Assembly (NCBI GenBank): GCA_025354885.1
Contig: JANXLY010000375.1
Location: forward strand, 1 to 64,000
Length of the DNA stretch: 64,000 nt
Source of the DNA: Acidobacteriota bacterium
GTDB taxonomy: Bacteria; Acidobacteriota; Terriglobia; Bryobacterales; Bryobacteraceae
Reading direction: 5' to 3'
The position numbers and the translations under genes are program-made. The notes beneath the pieces were generated by a model. That model searched no databases, was not told where the DNA came from, and worked only from the letters and a program-made list of their open reading frames with translations. This document shows, piece after piece, positions 56,524-64,000 of the stretch. How positions within the stretch are numbered: the stretch's first letter is position 1; the number at the start of each line of letters is the position of its first letter.

Positions 56524-58566
56524 TCAGGAAGCATCAGATTTCGGCTCTGTGAATTGGATGAGTTTTTCGACAAGCTTGAACATGATCAGCGGTTTGCTCA
56601 GATAGCCATCCATGCCAGCAGCAATGCATGCGGCTTCGGCATCGCTGAACACGTTGGCAGTGAGCGCTATGATCGGGATCGGCTTTCGCCCATTTGCTTT
56701 TTCCCAAGCTCGGATGGCGCGGGTGGCGGCGTAGCCATCGAGTTCGGGCATCTGGCAATCCATGAGTATCGCATCGAAGTCCTGGTTCCGAACGGCATGG
56801 AACGCTTCGTTGCCATTATCGGCGATGTAGACAACAGCACCTTGCCGCTCCAGCATGAGCCGTGCCACTTTCTGATTGACGGCATTGTCCTCGGCGAGCA
56901 AAACACGAAGCCCGGGCCGAAGGCGGATTTCGGATGGAATTCCGGTGGGACTTTCGGATTGTTCCGAAGAGAAAACGCGAAATACAGCGTCGCGGAGCGC
57001 ATCTCGGTGAACGGGTTTGGCAAGCGTTATGCGAATCCGTAGCTCCGAAAGTGTAGTGAGATCGACAAGGTGGGAAGAAGAACTAAGCAAGAGCACTTGC
57101 AGTTGTTGCGTTGAAGGCAACGCTCGGATGGCACGCGTGAGCATAATGCCGTCCATCACGGGCATTTCGACATCGATAATAGCGAGATCGAAAGGGTTGC
57201 CGGATTGCTGCGCTTCGAGCAGTGCCACCAGGGCATGGGCACCGGAGCTTGCTTCAACAACGGCAGTGGTGAATGGTTCGAGATGGTTGCGGACGATCTG
57301 CAGATTGACTTTGTTATCGTCTACGATTAGCACTCGTTTGCCACTCAAGGGATTGATTGGAGCGTAGGTTGGGAGCGGTAGTGGGAAGACAGGGAATTCA
57401 AGCTCAACCCAGAAGGTCGAGCCAGTGCCGACGGCACTGTTGAGCCCGATCCGGCCACCCATGAGTTCAGTCAGGCTTTTCGATATTGCCAGACCAAGGC
57501 CTGTGCCACCGAATTTTCTGGTGGTTGAAGAATCGGCTTGGGTAAAAGAGCGAAAGAGATTTGCCTGTGCCGCCTCGGAAATTCCGATACCGGTATCGAC
57601 GATTTCAAATCGGAGGGAGGCGGTCTCCGAATCCAAGTTGAGGATTTTCACATTGCAATCCACCTGACCGCTGGGAGTGAACTTAATGGCATTGGAAACA
57701 AGGTTGAGCAGGATCTGACGCAGCCGAGCTGGATCGCCAATCAGACCTTCCGGAAGATTTGAGGGGAGGATGGTGTGAACTTCGAGATTCTTGCGCGCGG
57801 CGATCGGAGCATTAAGTTCCATAGCCTCTTCGACCGTCTGGCGCGGAGAAAAAGGAATAGCTTCTAAAGTGACTTTGTTCGCCTCGATTTTGGAGAAGTC
57901 GAGGACGTCGTTGATGATGGAAAGCAAGGCGTCGCTCGAAAGACGGACAGTATCGAAAAGGTCGCGATGCACTGGAGCGAGGGCATTGGGTGTGAGCAAA
58001 CTCAATGTGCCAATAATGCCGTTGAGTGGGGTGCGGATCTCATGGCTCATGGTTGCAAGAAAGTTGGACTTTGCAAGATTGGCGGAAACAGCTTCATCGC
58101 GGGCCCGAGACAGTTCCAAGGTGCGTTCGGCTACTTTCTTCTCGAGCTCCAGATTGACGCTGGCCAGCTTGGCGTTGGCCTCTTCAAGGTCGGACGGAGA
58201 GGGGTAGGCGAGAGCTTGGGGAATGATGCGGTAGAGAGTGATGGCGGTTGCGCAGGAGACAAGCCCAGTAACAAATTTCACCAGGACTTCGAGGCGGTAT
58301 ATGGGGTGCCAGAGAACGACGACGCCGAGGGCATGAGTGAGCCCACAGAAAATAATGAAGGCACCGAACATGTAAAAGATTGCGTTGAAACTGAGGTCGC
58401 GGCGACGGCGGACGAAGTAAATCAGCGATAAGGGGATGGAAATGTAAGATAGCGTGATCAAAGTATCTGAAAGTACCGACAGCCAGAGTATCTCGGGGCG
58501 CCAGGCAAAGCAATAACCATGCGGCATGAAATCCGGGCGGAGTAGATGGCGGAAAAATTCAATCAT
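56524..58566 (-). CDS. hybrid sensor histidine kinase with N-terminal ethylene-receptor-like membrane domain, HisKA-HATPase and two REC domains
   Basis: N-terminus SDTLITLSYISIPLSLIYFVRRRR...FGAFIIFCGLTHALGVVVLW...KFVTGLVSCATAITLYRIIPQAL; FLATMSHEIRTPLNGIIG; GGTGLGLAISKSLTELMGG; REC LIVDDNKVN and LLAEDNAVN. Confidence 0.92.
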   Translation of the reverse strand: MIEFFRHLLRPDFMPHGYCFAWRPEILWLSVLSDTLITLSYISIPLSLIYFVRRRRDLSFNAIFYMFGAFIIFCGLTHALGVVVLWHPIYRLEVLVKFVTGLVSCATAITLYRIIPQALAYPSPSDLEEANAKLASVNLELEKKVAERTLELSRARDEAVSANLAKSNFLATMSHEIRTPLNGIIGTLSLLTPNALAPVHRDLFDTVRLSSDALLSIINDVLDFSKIEANKVTLEAIPFSPRQTVEEAMELNAPIAARKNLEVHTILPSNLPEGLIGDPARLRQILLNLVSNAIKFTPSGQVDCNVKILNLDSETASLRFEIVDTGIGISEAAQANLFRSFTQADSSTTRKFGGTGLGLAISKSLTELMGGRIGLNSAVGTGSTFWVELEFPVFPLPLPTYAPINPLSGKRVLIVDDNKVNLQIVRNHLEPFTTAVVEASSGAHALVALLEAQQSGNPFDLAIIDVEMPVMDGIMLTRAIRALPSTQQLQVLLLSSSSHLVDLTTLSELRIRITLAKPVHRDALRDAVFRVFSSEQSESPTGIPSEIRLRPGLRVLLAEDNAVNQKVARLMLERQGAVVYIADNGNEAFHAVRNQDFDAILMDCQMPELDGYAATRAIRAWEKANGRKPIPIIALTANVFSDAEAACIAAGMDGYLSKPLIMFKLVEKLIQFTEPKSDAS

Positions 58567-58575
58567 TTGAGTGGC

Positions 58576-59331
58576 TCACAACAATGCTACAGGACGGACA
58601 GGAGAGCCTGTGGCGCCATTGAGTTTTAGGGGGAGGCAGACAAAGAGGCATTCCTTGAGGCCGGTGGAGGCGAGTTCATCGAGTTTCAGATTCTCGATGA
58701 TGTAGATGCCTTTCTGAGGGAGCAAGTAGAAGTGAGCGAAGAGCGTGACGCCGGTTTCGGGGTCGACAATGCCGGGGACATCCCAGGCCATGTTGTCGGC
58801 GCCCACAGCAATGACCTTGTGGTCGGCAGCCCAAATCGTTGCGGATTTATGGGCACCTGCTGCTTTGAGGTAAGCTGCTTCGTCATTCCAGATGCGATCA
58901 AAACCAGTGCGTACGAGAAGGACGTCGCCCGGGTTGGGGCGAGTGTCGCCGAGGGCATTTTCGAGGTCGTCGGCAGTGAATTCGTATTCGGGTTCGAGGG
59001 GAGCGAGATTGGCGAAGACGGCGCGACACATGATCGGAGGAATGGTCTCGACTCCGTGTTGCGAAAAGCCAGTGGGGGATTCAACGCCCGACGTTGGAAT
59101 GTTGCCATGGAGGCAGCCGTGGGCAGCCTGATGGGAAAGGGCATCGATGTGTGTGCCGGTGTGTTCCATCATGGTCAACACGCCGCTGGCACTGGTGCGC
59201 GGCGTACCTGTCGGATCACTATGGCGACGATGGAGTGCGTAGAAGTAGCCTGGCTTGTGAGCAGGATGGATGGGCATGCCGACAAAGCGAGGCTGTTCGA
59301 GATCAATGATGCGTGAGAAGGATGGAGTCAT
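58576..59331 (-). CDS. cyclase/kynurenine formamidase-like family protein
   Basis: MMEHTGTHIDALSHQAAHG (HxGTHxDxxxH). Confidence 0.85.
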   Translation of the reverse strand: MTPSFSRIIDLEQPRFVGMPIHPAHKPGYFYALHRRHSDPTGTPRTSASGVLTMMEHTGTHIDALSHQAAHGCLHGNIPTSGVESPTGFSQHGVETIPPIMCRAVFANLAPLEPEYEFTADDLENALGDTRPNPGDVLLVRTGFDRIWNDEAAYLKAAGAHKSATIWAADHKVIAVGADNMAWDVPGIVDPETGVTLFAHFYLLPQKGIYIIENLKLDELASTGLKECLFVCLPLKLNGATGSPVRPVALL

Positions 59332-59957
59332 TTGGGGTCGTTTCTGAGAATGCTTTGTCCGCCCAGGGAGAGCCAGAAGGCAGCGGCGGTGAATGTGGTA
59401 AGAACGAGACCCAGGGAATAGATGTCACTGAAATGAGTGGCTTCAGTGCCTTTGAGTTGTTCGGAAGCCATGTAAGCAGGAGTGCCCTGGCGGATCTCGG
59501 AGGCGTTGAGTTCACTTGCTACGGCGGCGAGGCCGGCGCAGACTTTGCGGGAGATCTCGATGGCCTTGTCGGAAGGCAAGCGACCGATGCGACGGAGCAA
59601 GCTGGAGAGGTTTTCACCGATGTCGTAGACACGGCAAACGTTGGGGTGGGAGACCTGGCGGGCGATGCGGACTTCGGAGTGGAAGCGTTTGAGCCAGCGA
59701 GGGTCTGAAGTGGCGAGTTGCGGGAGGAATTTGAGGGCGACGGATTGTCCGAGAGTAAGATCAGCGGCTCGATAGACTTCTCCCATGCCGCCTTTACCGA
59801 GAAGCGCGATGATGCGGTAGCGGCCATTGAGCAGAGTGCCCGGAAGGAAGCGGCCTTCTAGCGATTCGAATTTGGAGGGATGGGAGCTGCTGGTTGAGAC
59901 GGGAGTTGTGTCGCCAATCACAGTTTGGGTGAAATCGCCTGTTGATTGGTCTGGCAT
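59328..59957 (-). pseudogene. remnant Ser/Thr protein kinase lacking the catalytic loop and DFG motif
   Basis: YRIIALLGKGGMGEVYRAADLTLGQSVALKFLP and GTPAYMASEQLKG, SDIYSLGLVL are present; HRDLKPxN and DFG are absent between CAGLAA and VASELN. Confidence 0.8.
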
Positions 59958-59964
59958 TGTAGAT

Positions 59965-61224
59965 ATGCTAACTCTGATGAGAAAACTTTTGTTGCTGAGT
60001 TTGATGGCAGGTCTTGGGTCTGCGGCGTGTGACTATGATCTGGTGATTCGCAATGGCCACGTGATCGATGCGGCTAACCGGCGGGATGGACGCATGGATG
60101 TTGCCATTGCGAACCGGAAAATTGCGAAGGTTGCGGAACGGATTGCAGTGGAGGCGGGTTGCAGGAGCGTGGACGCAACGGGTTTGTTTGTTACGCCGGG
60201 TCTGATCGACATCCACGCGCATGTTTATGCGAATACGGGGATTCCGAAGGAACTGGCGGGTGAGACCTCGTTTGTGCCCGATGCGGTTGGGCCACGGAGC
60301 GGAGTTACGACCATTGTGGATGCTGGGACCAGCGGATGGAAAAATTTTGAAGATTTCAAGATGCGGATCATTGATCGCTCGCAGACGCGGGTGCTGGCCT
60401 TTATCAACATCGCGGGGCTGGGTATGACTGGCAGCAAGAACGAGCAGAATACAGCGGATATGGACGCCGCAGGATTGGCTTTGATTGCGAAAAAGTACAA
60501 AGACATTGTTGTGGGTGTGAAGACGGCGCATTATGGAGCGCCGGACTGGATCGCGGTGGATCGTGCGGTGGAAGCGGGCAAACTGGCGGGGATTCCGGTG
60601 ATGGTCGATTTTGGGAGCAGCCATCGTCAGGCGAGACCGATCGAAACGCTGCTGATGGAGAAGTTGCGTCCGGGGGACATTTATACGCATCTCTATTCGG
60701 GATTGCGCAATGAACAACTGTCGACGGGCAAGATGAATCCGGTGTTGTGGGAGGCTCGCAAGCGGGGCATTCTGTTCGACCTTGGACATGGCAACGGGAG
60801 CTTTTTCTGGACGGTGGCGATGGCTGCCTTTCAGGAAGGATTTTTGCCAAATACCATCTCGACCGATTTGCATTTGCGGAGCTGGATGGACGGGATGAAG
60901 GACATCAATAATGTGATGTCGAAGTTTCTCTCGAACGGTGTCGCGCTGAAGGATGTGGTGCGGATGACGACGCTTGAGCCAGCAAAGGCGATACGGCGTC
61001 TGGAACTGGGCACGCTGAGTGTTGGTGCTGAAGCGGACGTTGCGGTGCTGAGGCTGGAGCGGGGGAAATTCGGTTATCTCGACAACCGCCGACAGCGCGT
61101 CATGGGTAACCAGCGGTTGACTACCGAATTGACTTTGCGGGCAGGCAAGGCGATCTACGATTTGAACGGAGTGGCTGCCGATGAATGGAAGCCCGGGACG
61201 CTGCCGGGCGAGCGGATGAAGTAA
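59965..61224 (+). CDS. secreted amidohydrolase (dihydroorotase-like)
   Basis: DLVIRNGHVIDAANRRDGRMDVAIANRKIAKV...GLFVTPGLIDIHAHVY...ISTDLHLRSW...TTLEPAKAI. Confidence 0.9.
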   Translation: MLTLMRKLLLLSLMAGLGSAACDYDLVIRNGHVIDAANRRDGRMDVAIANRKIAKVAERIAVEAGCRSVDATGLFVTPGLIDIHAHVYANTGIPKELAGETSFVPDAVGPRSGVTTIVDAGTSGWKNFEDFKMRIIDRSQTRVLAFINIAGLGMTGSKNEQNTADMDAAGLALIAKKYKDIVVGVKTAHYGAPDWIAVDRAVEAGKLAGIPVMVDFGSSHRQARPIETLLMEKLRPGDIYTHLYSGLRNEQLSTGKMNPVLWEARKRGILFDLGHGNGSFFWTVAMAAFQEGFLPNTISTDLHLRSWMDGMKDINNVMSKFLSNGVALKDVVRMTTLEPAKAIRRLELGTLSVGAEADVAVLRLERGKFGYLDNRRQRVMGNQRLTTELTLRAGKAIYDLNGVAADEWKPGTLPGERMK

Positions 61225-61229
61225 GCGCA

Positions 61230-63101
61230 TTAGTGCTTGTTTTTCGTCACGAAGCTGGAAAGGTTGGCAGCGACTTGAAGAAGATTTTCCGACTGGAAGC
61301 TCAGCTCCGAGCTGGCAGCAGCAGCCTTTTCTGACTGGGCTGCGGCTTCTTGTGTGACATTAGCCATGGAAGTGAGAGACTTTGAGACCTGACCGAAGAC
61401 GGAGTTCTGCTCACTGCTGCCCGAATCGACTGCATCGACGACGCTGTTCAGATTTGTCGTGCTGCGGGTGAGTTCACGAATGGAAGCGGACAGATACTCG
61501 AGATCGACGGAACCTTCGCTTGCGTTTGACAAAGAAGTATCTATGAGGAGCGATGTATCTTTGGCCGCCTGGGAGCAACGTTGAGCCAGTCGACGGACTT
61601 CATCGGCAACCACAGCGAAGCCTTTGCCGGCTTCTCCTGCGCGGGCCGCTTCAATCGCGGCATTGAGGGCCAGGAGATTGGTCTGAAACGCAATTTCGTC
61701 GATGAGCTTGAGTACTTCGGCGATTCTCTTGCTGGAAGAATCGATCTGGTGCATAGAAGAGGAAAGCCGGGCAAGTTGCTGGTTGGCCTTGTCGAAGCTG
61801 GTGCCAAGGGTAATGAGGCTCTGTTTGGCCTGACCGGATTGGTCCAAGGTACGACGGGTCATCGCGTTGATCTCTTCATTGGAGGCAGCTGATTCTTCAA
61901 TGCTCGCAGCTTGACTTTTCGCTCCTTCGGCTAGTTGTCTAGCGGCCGTAGAGACCTGATCGGAACTAAGATTTAGCATTTCCGCGCCATTGAGCAGTTG
62001 ACCTGCTATGGAGATGAGAAAGCGGTTGGCTGAGGCGATCACGTGGTATGCGATGGCGATGACAATGACAAGAGCCAAAGCAGTGACAGCAAGCGCTTTA
62101 AGGCGCGTGCTTTTGATGACATCGATACGGCGTTCAAGCAGCGTATCCAGTTCGGCAGCGGCGATTTGCCAAAGTTCGAAGCTTTGGACTCTGGCATCCT
62201 GAACCGCTGTTTTGAATTGTGAAGGCGTGATGGTAGTGTTTGGGGCGAGGAGTTTCTCGATCAAGGCTATTAGTGCCTCACTCGAGCGACGATAGTTTTC
62301 GGTCGCGATTGGAATCCTTTGCTGGAGTGATGGGCTGAGGCCGTTGAAGGCTTCGTCTTCGAAAAGAGCAGTTTGCAGATCGGCAAGAATCCGGTCGATA
62401 TCCGACTCTTTGAGCAAAGCTGCAGTGACAGAGATTTGATGCCGCGAGAGGTCAGTGAGGGGGGATTGGCTCGAGAATTCATCGGCGAGAGTTTCGAGAT
62501 TGGAGAGGCGGTCCTGAGTTTGAGGGAGGGCAATGAGAGTTGCGTCCATCAGGTAGTAGCTGTCGAGGTCCGGATCGAGAATCAAGTTGGAAGTATCTCC
62601 AGCATGAGCAATCATGACGCGGAGGTCGGCTATGAGGTGGGTATGGGCGGCTTCAGATTGGTTGAGTTTATTGGAAGACCAATTGGCTTTGAGCTCATGC
62701 CATTCGCGCAGGAGGGTCTGGACGCTGCTGTGTTCGCGCTTGCGCTTGGAAAGGCCCTCCTGCGTAAATTGGAGTTGGGGACCAAGCTCATGATCGACTT
62801 TTTCCAGAGATGCCAGAGATTGATCGATGAGGGATTGGGAAGACTCGATGTCTGACTGCAACCCGGGCTGGCCGCTGGCATGGCGACGATTCAAATGCCT
62901 GTGGAGTGAAATCTGTTGGAGCAATGCTTCGAGCGGGCGCTGGTAGGTGATGCCATGTTTTTCAAGTACGGCCGATCCAATACTGGTTGCAAACCCGCTC
63001 GAAATGAAATAGCCCGGTACGATTCCAACTGTAAGGACGAGCAGGCTGGCCACAGCGCTGATTCTCTGGCTGAGCGTGAGCTGAGTTAAAAAGCGAATCA
63101 T
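61230..63101 (-). CDS. methyl-accepting chemotaxis protein
   Basis: Hairpin tip [40 protein letters not shown]; two TM segments. Confidence 0.94.
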   Translation of the reverse strand: MIRFLTQLTLSQRISAVASLLVLTVGIVPGYFISSGFATSIGSAVLEKHGITYQRPLEALLQQISLHRHLNRRHASGQPGLQSDIESSQSLIDQSLASLEKVDHELGPQLQFTQEGLSKRKREHSSVQTLLREWHELKANWSSNKLNQSEAAHTHLIADLRVMIAHAGDTSNLILDPDLDSYYLMDATLIALPQTQDRLSNLETLADEFSSQSPLTDLSRHQISVTAALLKESDIDRILADLQTALFEDEAFNGLSPSLQQRIPIATENYRRSSEALIALIEKLLAPNTTITPSQFKTAVQDARVQSFELWQIAAAELDTLLERRIDVIKSTRLKALAVTALALVIVIAIAYHVIASANRFLISIAGQLLNGAEMLNLSSDQVSTAARQLAEGAKSQAASIEESAASNEEINAMTRRTLDQSGQAKQSLITLGTSFDKANQQLARLSSSMHQIDSSSKRIAEVLKLIDEIAFQTNLLALNAAIEAARAGEAGKGFAVVADEVRRLAQRCSQAAKDTSLLIDTSLSNASEGSVDLEYLSASIRELTRSTTNLNSVVDAVDSGSSEQNSVFGQVSKSLTSMANVTQEAAAQSEKAAAASSELSFQSENLLQVAANLSSFVTKNKH

Positions 63102-63195
63102 TAGAAAATCTACTTTCGAAGCGTGGAAATTGAGGTTACAACATTGGCTTCCCCCAACCTTATCGACAACAATCCGGAGTGCGTGAACGAAAGGA

Positions 63196-63981
63196 CTACT
63201 TGAGTTGGGCGATTTCAAAATGCATACCGTCCCGGCGCTGGAAGTGGCCGCCCCAATAGAAGCCGTTGCTGTTTGCAATCGAGACGAGCTCGCGGACGGA
63301 GCCTTTTTGGCCGATGCGAGCTGGTTCGACACTAAGACCGTTGAAGGCCATGTTGATGTCGAAGGCGGTGCCGAAGGAGTGGTTACTCAGCTGAGTGGTG
63401 CTGCCGCGAACGAAGCGGGGAACGAAGGAGCCGCCCCAGGTGAGGACTCGATCAAGGATACCTGCTTTTTCCCAAGCAGCCCAGAGGGTGGTCATCTGGC
63501 TGACCGCATTTTTGTTGAACCAGATCCTGCCGTCGTGCGGGGCAGCTGAGGCGCCTAGTAACTGAGGGATGATTGCAGCGACTATATTGTCCCGTTGCCA
63601 TGTATCGGTTATGAGGATGTTTTCAGGATTGCCGGGGATTGGCTTTGATATGTACGCGAAGGTTCCGAAGATTTTTTGACGCGCAGCATTAGAGGCCAAG
63701 GGCTCGAAGCCGGGTGGTGCAGGGAAGTTTGGGCCATTGGGTGTGGTGTCGTCGGGATCGGTGACGATTTCAAAGCCGAGGCGCATGGCAGTGCCGTAAG
63801 TCTGATTGCCGACTGTGCCGTCGGGATCGAGAGCATTGTGTTTCTGAAAGTCGATGGTGGCTTCGTTTGTTTCTTCGGTAAAGTTGCCATCCGCAGGGCC
63901 TGGTTGGAAGCTTTGTCCGATGAGGAAAAGCTGCCAGCGCGTGACGTCGGGGCCGGTTTGGGCGAGTTTTAGAGTTCGCAT
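63196..63981 (-). CDS. peptidoglycan-binding domain + M15-type D,D-carboxypeptidase-like domain
   Basis: [74 protein letters not shown]...[14 protein letters not shown]. Confidence 0.88.
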   Translation of the reverse strand: MRTLKLAQTGPDVTRWQLFLIGQSFQPGPADGNFTEETNEATIDFQKHNALDPDGTVGNQTYGTAMRLGFEIVTDPDDTTPNGPNFPAPPGFEPLASNAARQKIFGTFAYISKPIPGNPENILITDTWQRDNIVAAIIPQLLGASAAPHDGRIWFNKNAVSQMTTLWAAWEKAGILDRVLTWGGSFVPRFVRGSTTQLSNHSFGTAFDINMAFNGLSVEPARIGQKGSVRELVSIANSNGFYWGGHFQRRDGMHFEIAQLK

Positions 63982-64000
63982 GAGTGTAATCCTTTCTTTC

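Noticed and set aside
59968-61230. 420-aa minus-strand ORF opposite the amidohydrolase
   Set aside because: Mirror ORF of a clear plus-strand enzyme; His/Arg/Pro-rich artefactual composition.
1-64000. tRNA or rRNA genes
   Set aside because: No cloverleaf with GTTCRANNC-type T-arm or rRNA core motif was recognised by eye in intergenic regions; tRNAscan-SE would be needed to exclude them fully.

Overview
The window reads as a chromosomal segment of an Acidobacteriota genome, probably Solibacter/Bryobacter-like. That placement is inferred from ADOP-type FtsX permease + PadR, a TIGR03437-like C-terminus, PEP-CTERM, an Oar-like TonB receptor and PEGA kinases; it was not tested. Most of it is ordinary housekeeping: cdsA-uppS-prepilin peptidase, folD-coaE-htrA, argS-trpC-trpF-trpB-trpA-chorismate mutase-tyrA, and aroC-def-fmt-argJ. 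Strongest unusual signals: (1) a Tat-signal-bearing peroxiredoxin (7350-7898) whose peroxidatic Cys codon is an in-frame TGA, followed by a near-perfect 8-bp SECIS-like hairpin, so a probable selenoprotein that standard gene calling splits in two; (2) a hybrid histidine kinase (56524-58566, minus) whose N-terminus carries the ethylene-receptor (ETR1-type) sensor signature with all Cu/ethylene-binding residues; (3) a promoter + two-hairpin + intrinsic-terminator unit at 17140-17272 that looks like an unannotated ~100-nt small RNA or leader; (4) several decaying or rearranged loci: a broken amino-sugar locus with frameshifted LacI, headless permease and headless ROK kinase, an ADOP permease broken by a 70-bp partial duplication, a Ser/Thr kinase missing its catalytic core, and an IS1380-type transposase remnant beside a PEP-CTERM fragment. 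No rRNA, tRNA or CRISPR array was recognised. All calls are by eye from sequence and motifs; no database search was run.
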